Source of the DNA: Linnemannia hyalina | Lineage: Eukaryota; Mortierellomycota; Mortierellomycetes; Mortierellales; Mortierellaceae | NCBI GenBank assembly: GCA_019671135.1 | Contig: JAHRHY010000008.1 | Coordinates: 558,001 to 622,000, forward strand | Reading direction: 5' to 3' | DNA length: 64,000 nt | In this document: piece after piece, positions 45,501-57,014 of the stretch | Layout of the letters: each line of letters begins with the position of its first letter | Position numbering within the stretch: position 1 is the stretch's first letter | Translations under genes and position numbers: made by a program | Notes under the pieces: generated by a model | What the model was told of the DNA's origin: nothing | Databases searched by the model: none | Seen by the model: the letters and a program-made list of their open reading frames with translations, nothing else

Positions 45501-48500
45501 AACATCTGTTTACTTCGTCTTTGCCGGAAACATCGAACCCAAACACGGTTTAGAAAAAAGTGCATCATCCTCCTTGCAATCCGCTGAGCGTTGCGCGTTG
45601 GGCTCCTGTTCATTTGTTCTCGGCCCATCGTTGGTAACCCAAAGGCATGACAAATTGAAGTGAGAGAACACACGCGTTCTGCTGCAGTCTTGGGCTAATG
45701 TAAAGGGTGATCAAAAGAGGAGACAAAAAGAAAGGAGAGGGAAGTTGAGGAAAGAAAAAAAAAAGGAGGCAGCGAACCCTGCCAGTTTTTTTCCCCCTTG
45801 GGCGTAATGCTTTGACGGTTCCTTTTCGTTCCTGGGATCGTGGTCATCAACCCTAGCCTACTTGCATAGAAAGAACAAGGGAGAACCACCTTTTGAGAGT
45901 TCCCACAAAGGGGTGTGGCAAACCGTTACACTGGCAAACAAGTGTGTATCAGCAAGAAGCAAGAGAGCGGGAGCAAAGAAAAATGAACAGTTTGCCCATG
46001 CATTACATCCATGTCCCAGCCCCTTCTCTCATTTTTGTATTACCCGACTTTTTCTCACACATGTGTCTCTCAGCCGAGCAAGGAAGAGAGGCCAGCGAAA
46101 CCACGGGCTATCTAGAAGTCCACTCACTATTCCACCATAGTGCCAAAAAACAAATGAATAAAGAATAGAGCGTCCATCCCTCTTCCCTTCCTCGTCAAAC
46201 ACCCTTTCATTCACTGAATAACAAGTGATAAAGAAAGGAAAATAAGGTTATCATGTCATCCCACTGACAACCTTATTTACCTTTTCACTTGCCCACCTTC
46301 TCGCATGCTGATTGGCAGGCTACATCAAGCACCAATGAAAACAACATCATTGACTTCAACCTCGCCAAAAGAAAGATACGTCCTCTTTGTTCTTATTTCT
46401 CTGATTTTAGTCCCTGGCGGAACGGCTAAAAGACGTTCGCAATCTCTGGGTTTATTTATCGCACAAACAAAACGAAAACAAACCATAGGAAAGGAAAGGT
46501 CAGGGAAAGAGCAAAAAAAAAACGGGCAGGGGTATGAAGAGCGTGGATGTACGCTACTCTTATCATCACAAGGGGAACAAGCAGCTTTAGACTCTCATTC
46601 ATTTCATTCAATGAACTCCTTGGTTCGTCTGTCCGCCTTCTAGCGCGATTCTAGCCCCCCTCTACCTCCTGTCCGTCTTTTTTCTCTTGCGAGTTTCTCG
46701 GTGTATCCCATACTTGTACCGTACACCCGCACGTTGATTCAGTGTCCAGTCTCTCCCATTTCCCTTCTCCCGTTCATACAGCTGAATAATTAGACGCATT
46801 GGGCTTGCCTCCAATGACAGACCAGTACTCCATTGTTTTGTGAGAAAAAGACGACGCAAGAAATTGACAGTTACGCCAGACAGACAGGAGGAGGTACTTC
46901 TTTGAAGGGTGGGAAAGTACGAACAACGAAGAGAGGAGAAGAAAAACAGAGAGGAGGGGACGGTACAGTCACCCCTCAATCGCACACTTTAACATAGCAG
47001 ACCATTCCCCTCCTTCCTTTCTGTTAAGAGGTGAGAGTACGAAGTAGACGAAGGCTACTTTAGTGCCAGAAACGCGTGAATGAGAGTTGGGCATAGCGTT
47101 GGTCGTGGCGTTCGCATGGGACGCTCTTTACTTTTTGGTATTGTACCTTTCGATGAGTTTTCTTGTTTCTTAGTTGACGTCCTTCTTGGTCTCACTAACA
47201 GCATCGAAAAAGACAGCCCTCGGCAGGGATTCCGGATGGTCACTATTTTCCTTTTCCTTTTTTTATTCGTCTCGCTCCTTGCTCACCCACCGACTTCCAC
47301 TAAGAGTTGCTTCTTTCTTGTTGCCGTTTCTTGCTCATTCTCCGACACATCTGAGCGCTTATCGTTTTTTTGTTCGCGGCAAACCCGATTTTAGTACTCA
47401 GACCAGACATCATTTTGTCGTGTGATGGTGTGTAGGACCTTGTTCAAATGGGAAGAGCAATTGTGGTCACCAAGAGAGTGAGCAGAACTGGAACCTAGAA
47501 ACCCGTTCATCCTTTTGTCTTTATTTCTTCTATGAATCGACTCGCAGCAGTAGATGACGAGCGGGCAGAGTAAGAATAGAGCGGGGCGGATGGGTCTTGT
47601 AGGCCAGCGAGCAGTGAGAAGCATAAGCACTGAGGCAGGTCCTGCTCTGTCAATAAAGCTAGAAGCTAGATATAAAAAGGTCATATCTCACAACTCGTAG
47701 CTCTCTCTTTGCGCATCCCATTTTCTTGCACTCCGATCTTTATTTTCCGCAATTACAACAAAGACAAAAACAGAACTCGATGAAATGTAACTGTCTGTTG
47801 CAATAGGTGCCGGTACTCTAGATCTGGGCCGTGGAAAAGTGATGAGGAGAGAAGGTCTATTTCATTTCATGTGGTGTTTGGGTGAGTAAGTGTGCAACGA
47901 CAAATAAACATCATTACGAGTCGAACGTTAATTCCAAGACAAATATTTCGATTTATTTTCCGAGTGGAAGAATGGCGACAAGCTGAAAGAAGAAGGGCTT
48001 GCCAAACCTTGGAGCATTCAACTGAGATTCAAAATAGTTAACTCTCCCTCTTTCGCTCTCACTCTATTGTCCCTTCTCTCATTGATCAAAAGAGGGTAAA
48101 GGAGACAAGGCCCAGGGCAGGTCCAAGGCCCATGAAGAATGCAGCTCTCGCTTTCCATTGGACGATTGGTTTTTTGTTCAAGAGAGGAAGGTGGAAAAAT
48201 AAAAAGTTGCAAAACGGCACAAACGTGAAATGGCGTCTTTTCCTCCTATCCTCCAAAAACCATAACCGAACGAACGAACAAAAAGAACGAACGAGCGAAG
48301 TTGGACCAAGCTTTTTCTCCCTTGTACCTGTCAAAGTAGCCAGTACCCATAGGAAGACGATCCGAAATCCTCACCTGTCAAAACCCTTCGTCATTTTCTT
48401 GTTTGGTGCAATTGGGAAGAACTTGGAAACCTTGTGTTCCTCAAGCAATTCTATTGGAGCCCACCCACGCCACTTCCCTTATCGTCTTTTCTCTCATAGA

Positions 48501-48901
48501 CGACGATGGCGTTGCGAGGAATTTTGCCAAGAAGCCAAGAAACAAAAAGGAGTGAATATTCACCTCATGTACTTTTCTAGCCTAGAATCCATAGAACCAT
48601 CTCACAGATAAAGGAAAAAGTCGGCAAAAATCCTCCGACGATTGATAATGGATAATGCATGGCGGGGCTGGTGTAGTTTAGGAGAAATATTTGGTGTGGG
48701 TAAAGTGAGCAACAATCTATTTGTTTTTTTTTTATTTTCTCAGTCTTGGTAAGAGGAACAACCAAGGGTGTCTTGACAGCCTATCGAAGTCAAGATGTCG
48801 AGACAAGTTGTTCCACTGATGGGCGTAAGCACACCACAACAAAACAACATCACCATCCAGACCCAACTCCAAGCCTTTGGTGCGAGAGGAAAAACAAGTA
48901 C
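42526..48901. other. Long region with no convincing gene
   Basis: Apart from the copy C leader (conserved element at 42642-42661, TATA-like at 42718-42726), these 6.4 kb show only short frames. The longest ATG-initiated plus-strand frame (48132-48611, 159 codons) has no recognisable motif and unremarkable composition. Other frames at 43164, 44319, 46305 and 47080 are similar. There are G-runs (43250-43261) and A/T-rich stretches. I found no tRNA-like fold, rRNA or transposon protein. Non-coding genes or diverged relics may be hidden here. Confidence 0.4.
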
Positions 48902-51861
48902 TCAAAGCATTCGCAAAACTTTTCCCACGCACTTGGTGCCTTCATGTCGGAATAGAACAGTCGTTCCCTCCCGCATAAAGACGACATCATGACAGAACTG
49001 AAATACAACACGAGCTCGACTGCCTGTCTGTAGCTCTACCGGATCCTGATCCTTGTAGTCTTCGTGAGCCTCGATGTCAATAGTCTCACTTGTTTCCTGA
49101 GATTGCTGGCGAGAACTCGATCCAACTGAGGGTGGTTGAACTGATAGTTGTCTGAAAGTACGGACTGTGCTAATCGGAATCATTCCATGCTGGTTACTCT
49201 GCTGACGGTTCCGTTTCGCTCTCGGCCGGAGGTAGTTATGATCATTTCCTGGCAGATCTCCAGGAGGAAGGTTGTCCTGCCGGAACGAGCTTGACCTAGA
49301 CACAGCAACCGATCCAGGCACAGACGATCCTGTTCCTGATCCATAGTCAGAGCTGGGCGAGCTCGATCGGCCACTGCAAACACTCTCGGCAATGCTGGCC
49401 CTACTCGTCGGTCGTAATGGTTGCTCAGCTGAGGGCCCTAGGTCCTCCGTGATGTCTAATGCGGGCGACACCTCATCCTCATGTCCCGGAGTTTGCAGTA
49501 GCTCAATACCAACAACTCTGGCGTTCTGGTGCACAGATCCACAATGGATCATACCCTGGAAGCCAACACCAAAGAGACCATCATGAGCCAGGACCTGAAT
49601 GACGGCCTCAAAGGTTTGGCAGCAGGTTCCACGAGGATCCGTGTCACTCTCAAGCACAACCATACCACGACGCACCTTCACCCGACTGAGTCCCGGTCCT
49701 TCAATAGCCAGTGTTGCTGTCTGCCCAGACTCGATGGATCGCATCGACATTCGCTGGCGATGAATGGACTTGACGACCACGGGTATAAAGCTCCCGTCAC
49801 GATCGACTGGTCCAAGATAGAGTCTCATGCCGTTAATTGCCCGTGCCAATAATCCCTGCTGACCCTCTATAGATGACACCGCTTGTGTTGAAGGGTGTGT
49901 CGTTTCGTGGGATGCTCCTGCGATGCCATGGATCTCGATCCTGCCTTTATGCAGAAAGCCTCCGACAACAGTACCAATATCTATCAACAACCAAGACAAA
50001 GAAACGTTAGGACTCAGACGAAATATGAACGCCACCGACTTTGTCATTGATCAGTAAGCGAAACATTTCTCACCTGGGATGCTATAGATCTCTTCGATCT
50101 GATAACACGCTGGCTCCTGCGAGTCGACACTGCCCCGGTTGTCCAGGCTAGGCTTAGGCAGCAAGAACAAGAACTTTTCCAGTAGGTTGACATTCTCTCC
50201 AGTGACGCTGGAGAGCAACAGGATAGGGATCGCTACTGACTTGGTCTCGTTGATAGCTCCGTCGTCCGAAAAGCGTTTCACAATGTTCTCTAGATCCTTC
50301 TCATTGTGAACAATCACTGGTATGGCCTTAGGTAGAATAGTCTCGCAATCGGGCCCTGTGGTAACTCCAGCCTCGACGTTGATAGACGGTCCAGTAGTTC
50401 TGATCAGCCCCATCAATGCCGTCACAGTCGCTCGTAGTTGATCACGGGTAGCAACGTCCATCTTGGTGACGACCACAAAGGTGGGCAACCCCAGAGCAAC
50501 AGATAGTGCAAGGTGCTCTCGAGTCATCTCATTCACTCCACCCACTCGAGAGTCGACTACGAGGCAGGTATAGTCCGGCGCATGTCCTGTCAGTCCCGAG
50601 ATGGTGGTTTTGAGAAAACGCGGGTGTCCACAAGTATCGAGGAGTGTCACCACTTTGGCGGAGGACTCGCACACTTCCTGCCAGCTGGAGATGTTGGTCG
50701 TGTTGTAGTTGACCGTCTCTCCTTTGGCAGTGAACCCAATGATCTCATGCGAGATGGAGGAAGTCCTTCCTGTACTGATCTCATGGCGATGTCGAAGCAA
50801 GTTCAGTCCTATACAATCGAAAAGCATGCCGTGTTAACAATCTTTTCGCGCAGTCAACGACTTGTACCCTTTGATCATGTGTAGTAACGGCATGAGTTGA
50901 TCCTGTCGGTACATACGCGCTTTCCCTCTGCCATTATCGGCAATCCCATGCGCCAGTCGTCCCAAAAGAGTCGACTTTCCAGCATCCGGTCCTCCGATGA
51001 GCGCAACTCTGATCTCCAAGAAAAGGTGATGTTCAGCCAAGCGAGAAGTCACCCGTGCCTCGACCACCAAGTACTCTGGGTCCGTCTGTGGAGATCCAAT
51101 GTTGGTAGAAAGGCGCCTTCGAACGACTCCCGATGTGCTAGACCCATCCTCTATTGATGATGTGTCGACCTGTTGTGTTGATTCGACAGATTCTCGGCGG
51201 AGGATCGTGACATCAGCCTTCAAGAAGTTAGCCATCCGTTGCAGCGTCTGAAGGGACACTTCCATGTCCTGGGGCGATAATCCTACAAAGGAGCCGTCGT
51301 CTGCGACACCGATCTCGTAGATTGCACTTCCATGACCTTCCGATAGCCTATATTTCGATGCAATGAAAAAAATGCAGCTCAACAATGAGTCCAATTGCAC
51401 CATGCTTGAGCCCCGTTCAGTGCTATATTGTGATAAACAGGCAACATACCGCCATTTCAATTGCGTCACCAGGTGTTCAAACCGGTCTGGTGCCGTGGCA
51501 ATCAGTTTCAACTATTCCTTCGAGAAAGCAAACAATGCGAAAGACGTTAAATTACATGTGACAGATGCGAAAAAAAGACCTGGGGGTTTTCTTTTGTTAC
51601 TGCATGGCATGGAAGGAGAAGCAAGAAAAGGGGATCGTAATTAAAGCAGTCTGGGCGGAGCTGCAGTGCAGGCTGACGGACGGACAAAGTGTGGTTCTGT
51701 TGGAAATATGACTTGTTTGTAAGGTGTGAGATTGTATTGTTGTACGTCTATACCTTGTACTCGATGTTGCCTTCAATGTCAACCTCTGGTGGTAATGAGC
51801 CTTGGTGGTTGGTCCATGGCGAGAGTTCGACGGGAGTAGAGGGCAGCTGGAAAGCAGCCAT
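48902..51861 (-). CDS. GTPBP1/GTPBP2-like translational GTPase
   Basis: EF1A-like GTPase of the GTPBP1/2 group, in animals linked to ribosome rescue and mRNA decay. Exons: 51754-51861, 51450-51511, 50917-51347, 50074-50808 and 48902-49980, giving 804 aa. N-terminal family blocks: GNIEYK/LKLIA and [13 protein letters not shown], then [14 protein letters not shown]. The G motifs are in order: G1 GGPDAGKST (175-183), G2 region [10 protein letters not shown] (Thr216), G3 DTCGH (258-262), G4 TKMD (315-318). Domains 2 and 3 follow, with [13 protein letters not shown]. Near the C-terminus, an inserted Ser/Arg/Gln-rich low-complexity segment of roughly 120 residues splits domain 3 before the closing [14 protein letters not shown]. 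Family members are usually 580-670 aa. The chosen start (MAAFQLPS) is the nearest in-frame ATG; an upstream start with another intron is possible. Confidence 0.9.
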
Positions 51862-52958
51862 GCTCTGCTTGGGGTGCAAGTGAATGTGGTACTGAGGAGA
51901 GGAATGAGCGGAGTGTATGGTGAATGCAGTTGCAACTGTAGTGGTGTCAGGGTTGAGCTGATTAGGCTAGCAGTGCTGAGAGTGAGCAGGTGAGGATGAT
52001 AGTAGTGGTTGTAATAGTGGTAAAGAAGTAGTCGTTGATAGTCGAGGGGAGGAGGAGAGTAAGGAAGGGTGTAAGGGAGAAGCAAGGTCTGTTGTGTCAC
52101 TCATTGGGTTGCGTCAGAAGGGAACGAGCGAAGTGCTGAAAGAAATAGAAACAAGAGACACGCGCTCAAATGATACAAGGGCGGGATCTTGCGTGGAATT
52201 ATTGGGAGAATGGAGAAAAGATAAAAAAATGGTGGCCATCCTTCCTTTCGTTTTATCTTTTTTTTTATGTCGTTCAAGCTACACACAGTGTATCGAACAT
52301 TCAAGCAGGTTCTAGTTCCAATGAACACAGACGCAACAAAGAAACGCTCACCGATCTATCCCCTCTCGGCTTTTCACGGCCCTTGCTATCGAATGACTGA
52401 CTGCGGCTCAACCCTCGCTGACTCACATTACTTACAACCCTAACCCTTACCCGCGCGAAGGAGATGAGTAGCGAGAGTCAGCGGAGGCGCTGCCTTATTC
52501 TTTTCAGCTCGCATTCTTTTGTGTTCTTTGAGAACCAATTGGTTGTGCTAGTAAGAACCTTTACTATCCTCTTTGTCGCAGTGGATGTCAGCGTATGCAA
52601 TCTTTGTGGCGAGGAGGTGGAGGCTAATTTGTATAGTCGGATTAAGTGGAGGCGTAACATTCTGTTTAATTGTACAGTTGTTGACAGTGTATTGTCAGGC
52701 CATGGTACAGCATGAGCTGTTTGCAAAGCAATAGCGACAAGAAGGGTACAACTTGTAGTGAATATCAAGACTGACAATGTGTGAATGTGAATGTGGAAGT
52801 GAGGCTACGCGTAGGGAGGGGAAATGAGCGTTTCAGCCACCCAATGAGAGGGATCGGTCGATCCTGGTGTGTGTGCTGTCACTGCCAGAAGTGAGTGCAT
52901 AGAAATGACAAGCGGGACTGGTCATTTTTGATCCTCCTTTTTTCTTAAAACTACCAAA
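51862..52958. other. Divergent promoter region of the GTPBP1-like and eL24 genes
   Basis: 1.1 kb between two divergent genes. An ATG at about 52106 (minus strand) opens a 44-codon Ser/Leu-rich frame that stops before the GTPase start; it could be a leader peptide or chance. A telomere-like tract with AACCCTAA is at 52436-52443. Confidence 0.4.
52436..52443 (+). promoter_or_regulatory. AACCCTAA motif (Tbf1/telobox-like)
   Basis: AACCCTAA within CAACCCTAACCCTTACCC lies about 520 nt upstream of the eL24 start. ARCCCTAA sites bind Tbf1-type factors and are typical of ribosomal protein gene promoters in many fungi. The assignment rests on motif match and location only. Confidence 0.4.
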
Positions 52959-54534
52959 ATGAAGTATGGAAAGAAAGAGCGAGCACCCGGGATCTAGAGG
53001 CATCCATGGCATGTCCAACCATACATCCATCCATCGATCAACAAACCACACCCATCGACAGCACAAAACGCAACATCCCGTATCCACCATCCTCATCGAC
53101 CTATCGACCAGCCCCCAGTGCCATGTCTTTTGGTCTCCAGCGTTACTTTGACGGAATCGGCATCATCAAATAACACACTGCAACTATACCCGACAAATCT
53201 GACCAAGGAACCTACACTGCATCCCAAAAGTACGCCGCAGGAAGAGATTCATCACCGAAAACCCTACTCGTCAGAGACAACCGGACTGTAGGCCCATAGA
53301 CCTTTGTTTGCGCCACTACATACATCCAACTTTCACTCCAGAAGGGGCGAACCCGAAAACGAATCGCATCATAACGAGGAGTTGCGGTAGCAACTCGATG
53401 GTTCAAGTCTGCAGTCTTTGTGTCCCAACAGACACAACCCACGGACACGGAAACAGGAGGCGCCAGAATCTTTATTTTCGATGATCTAAGGGGAACCTTT
53501 GATTCCATCGGATGCAGAACGTAAAGGAACGAACCAGTCGGGAACAGGAGATGACTACCTACCATCTTCCTGCAAAGTGACAGTGTTAACCTCATTGCTC
53601 ACCAATCTTCCTTTTTTTCTTTTCTACCGTTTCTCTCTTTGACCATCAGGATTGAGATTTGCGCCTTTTCTGGAGCCAAGATCTACCCCGGCAAGGGCAA
53701 GATCTACGTCCGTATCGACAACAGAGTACGTTTTTTATGCTAAAGCAACATACAAGCAGTTGAGCCGTAGTGCAGGACTATCAGCGACAACGTGAGCAGG
53801 AGACATTGATGGCATTCCTTTAGCAGAGCTGTAGTACCTGGAGGGACTGTGCTTGGACCACCAAGATCGCCCTTCTAGTCGACAAGGAGCACACGACTGA
53901 CGAACGACGAAACATACGACAAAGAGCATATTGATCTCGCAAGCGTATATTGATCTCACAGTGCAGGAGTTGATCGGTCGCCACCAAATCTCGACGACAC
54001 GCTAGTACATTCGACAGTCAACTGGGAACAAAAGATACACTAGACAGTGCGCAACGGAGAGATACGGCAGCACCATAATTCAACTGGAACCATTGTTAAT
54101 AACACGGACCACTTTCAATTTGCATCATCAAAAAATAGTCCTTCCGTTTCGTCAACGGTAAGGCCGAGTCCCTCTTCTTGCAGCGCAAGAACCCCCGTAA
54201 GATCTCCTGGACCGTCCTCTTCCGCCGCATGCACAAGAAGGGTATCTCTGAGGAGGTCGCCAAGAAGCGCACCCGCCGCACCGTCAAGCACCAGCGTGCC
54301 GTCGTCGGTGCTTCCTGGGAGGCCATCCGCGCCAAGCGCAACCAGAAGCCCGAGGTCCGTGCTGCTGCCCGTGCTGCCGCTCTCCGTGACGGCAAGGAGA
54401 AGAAGAAGGCTACTGATGCCACCAAGAAGTCTGAGAAGGCTAAGAGCGCCACCGCTGCTGCCCGTGGCCAGCCCAAGTTCTCCAAGCAGGGTGCCAAGGG
54501 TGCTAAGGTCTCCATTGCCAACACCTCCCGTTAA
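52959..54534 (+). CDS. RPL24: 60S ribosomal protein eL24
   Basis: Large-subunit ribosomal protein. Exon 1 is only five nucleotides (ATGAA, 52959-52963), joined by a 686-nt intron to 53650-53725, and a 413-nt intron to 54139-54534. The product is 158 aa, close to the usual length. It starts [19 protein letters not shown], the conserved eL24 zinc-ribbon-like N-terminus (the second CxxC is lost, as in eukaryotic eL24 generally). It continues [20 protein letters not shown] and [14 protein letters not shown], and has the Ala/Lys-rich C-terminal helix and tail. The tiny first exon places an intron right after the start codon, a common layout in fungal ribosomal protein genes. Both introns are several times longer than others in the window. 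Confidence 0.93.
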
Positions 54535-56910
54535 ATTGTTCTCTTTTTTTTGTCGAGTGTGTTTTTAAAATAAATACCTCCTCACAAGAAAAAAAGTTGC
54601 TCCTACGGTTGTAAGCAGCAATCTATCTTCTCCAACCTTGCCTACTGTGATGTGAGTTATGTTCGATACGAAAACATGTGTATGTTACACTTTGGCGATC
54701 TTTCTTGGTCCATGTCAAAACAAGCCTGTTAGGGTTAAAACATGAGAGCAGCAGATGGGGTGGGTTTGGGAGGAGATGTGGGGAGAGAGCATGACGAATA
54801 AGTCGTTATGTATGGGAACAAAAAACCTTCTCCACTTCTCCACCTCTCAATATTGTCAGTCAACTTTCAAGGTTCACCGTGTACGGTTACAAAAAAAAAC
54901 AATCCCCACTGCCCGATCCTGAATGAACCAAAAAGCTGCTGTTTGATCTTTGCTTTCCGCCCTTTATTTTATCTCAAGTCGGATGATCGTTTGCCACATT
55001 CTGGTCTATGAATGGGCACTAAGAAGGAAAGCTTGATCGTTCTAGAGAACCACTTTACACGCGCTACAAAACAGATTGGATTCGTTCATTTTTTCATTTC
55101 AATTTCGGATCCCGGCTGAGTCCAAGAAGTGCGAGAGGGGAGTGTCGCGTTTGGTTGTTTTTTTTTTTTTTTTTTTTTTTTTTGCCATGGGTTTACCGTG
55201 GAGGTTGAGCGGACGACGTGCTACGGAACCTGGAATAAGAACATAGGCGTTACCCAGATCACCCTCTCCAATCTCTAGTGCGTCTCTTTTGGATAAGTGA
55301 AAATGTCTGTCAGGCCTCCAAATCTATTCAGGCACATGAAGCCCAAACATCGATCACCAAACCCCCATTACTGCACAATGGCGCCATTAAAACAACCACT
55401 GTTAGCTCTTTTTCTCCAGGCTCCCTTCCCTTTATCCACTCGGCTTCCTTCCCTGTATTCTCTCACCCCCACTTTTCCGCCGTTCTGCTTCACTTGTTAA
55501 AATCGAACTTTCCTTTTGCTGTCATTTTAGTATGAAAAAAGGAACACCGGAAGTGTGGCATGGTTTGGTGTCAAGATCGTTTTTTCACATTCTTTTTCTG
55601 TCCTTGCTTCTACGTACTGTCTTACCGTTTCAGTCTTAGTATTTAACCTAAGACTATAATGATAATAACTCCTTGTGTCCGTTTTGCGTTCTCAAATGTC
55701 GAGTGTCGTGTCGTATGATCATCGTGGACATGCAGACTAATCGGATCGCTTGCCAACGATATCCGATAAAAATGAGAGAGTATGTTCTTTTTTTCTCCTC
55801 TCGTTTCCTTCCTTCGCCGATGGAAGACAAAAGGCGATGAGATGGAGAGGGGATTTTAATCATCCACAACTTCATCGATCGACCCCTTTACCTCCCCATT
55901 CCATCCCCACCTTTACCTACCTAGTTATCGATTCTTGCAGGAAATTCCAGGGTCTCAATTAAACGACGACAACAAGGCGGATAGCTGGTACGTTCTGGCC
56001 TCGGCCCTTCCTTGCTAGACGACAAACGGTAGATATGATGCCACCCACAATCATCAAAAGAACCAATCCTTCTGATACGCCACGATGGAGAGTGTATAGT
56101 TTTTTGTGTTCTTTCTTCTATCGGAGAACGACCCACTCTTGGTATTGCACGATCCGTGGTACCTCTGAACAATAGCAAAGAAGATACCCTTTTTTGTCTT
56201 AATCTTGTTTGGATTGGATGGTGTACGTTTCATTTGGCATGCGCTTCCTGTCAAAAGCCAAAGGAGTGTTTTCTATTGTTGTCGTTTCTCTTTCTTTCTT
56301 CCTCCTCTGTTACCGTAATCATGGTCGAGTGAGAACAAAGGTACAAACCTGTCTCGACTTGACGGGAATGGTGAGACTCTTACCCTAGTCCCTCGTTAGT
56401 AACTTTTCTTGTTCTTCTTTTTCGTCTTTTCCCCTTCTCTCTCCCAGACAAGAAAAGAAGGAGGGGCAAAGAGAGTAGGTGGAACATGGTGAATGAATGG
56501 TCGGATTCTTTTCCTTCTAACCCTATCGGCATTGAGAAGAACATCCAGAAGCTGAAGCCATGAAGAAAAGGAAAAAAGTAAGGCTCTTGCCTTTTATCAC
56601 GTATGTCACCAAGGTGTGCCAAAACCCAGGAATTTTTAAAGCTGAAACCAACGGTCAACAAACGGTGATTGGTGGAGTCTATTCCCCCTTTATTCCCCCT
56701 TCTTTAATATGGAGCAACCGGACTGGTACGGTGCAGAGTTGCCAAGCGTGTGCCTTGCCTTGCCCAGCCCTCTTCCATCGAGGGGACCTATTTCCCATTC
56801 CTCCATGGCCACCCAACCTTGTTTTCTATTGTCCCCTGGTAACTTGTTTCCCCACCAAATAGACACTTTTTTGTGTTGAGATCGCGTGTCTTCTAGTCCC
56901 TACTTTTTCT
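54535..56910. other. Intergenic region between eL24 and POT copy D
   Basis: Contains a TTAGGGTTA motif near 54729, a 28-nt T-run at 55158-55185 and pyrimidine-rich tracts. The frames (longest about 100 codons) show no recognisable protein. The promoter of POT copy D closes the region. Confidence 0.45.
55158..55185 (+). repeat. T28 homopolymer
   Basis: An uninterrupted run of 28 T residues in intergenic DNA. Confidence 0.9.
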
Positions 56911-56916
56911 TATAAG
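56911..56916 (+). promoter_or_regulatory. TATA box of POT copy D
   Basis: TATAAG lies about 100 nt before the start codon. The leader then carries TAGTGAAACTCCTTCC (from about 56946), which resembles the reverse complement of the leader element of copies A-C. Confidence 0.5.
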
Positions 56917-57014
56917 TGACTTTGTCGCCCACCTTTTTTGTACTTTAGTGAAACTCCTTCCTCCTTCCCTTCCCTTCCTTCCTTACTCACCCTAATATCC
57001 CTTCGTAACTCATC

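Noticed and set aside
48132..48611. 159-codon plus-strand frame
   Set aside because: Has an ATG but no recognisable domain and no codon or composition signal unlike its intergenic surroundings; kept only as a note.
52000..52106. Upstream ATG (MSDTTDLAS) as the start of the GTPBP1-like gene
   Set aside because: The frame stops after 44 codons before reaching the conserved region; joining it needs an unsupported intron, so the nearer ATG at 51861 was used.
53285..53345. Box-C-like GTGATGA for a snoRNA in the eL24 intron
   Set aside because: It is on the strand opposite to the host gene and no box D (CTGA) follows at a suitable distance.
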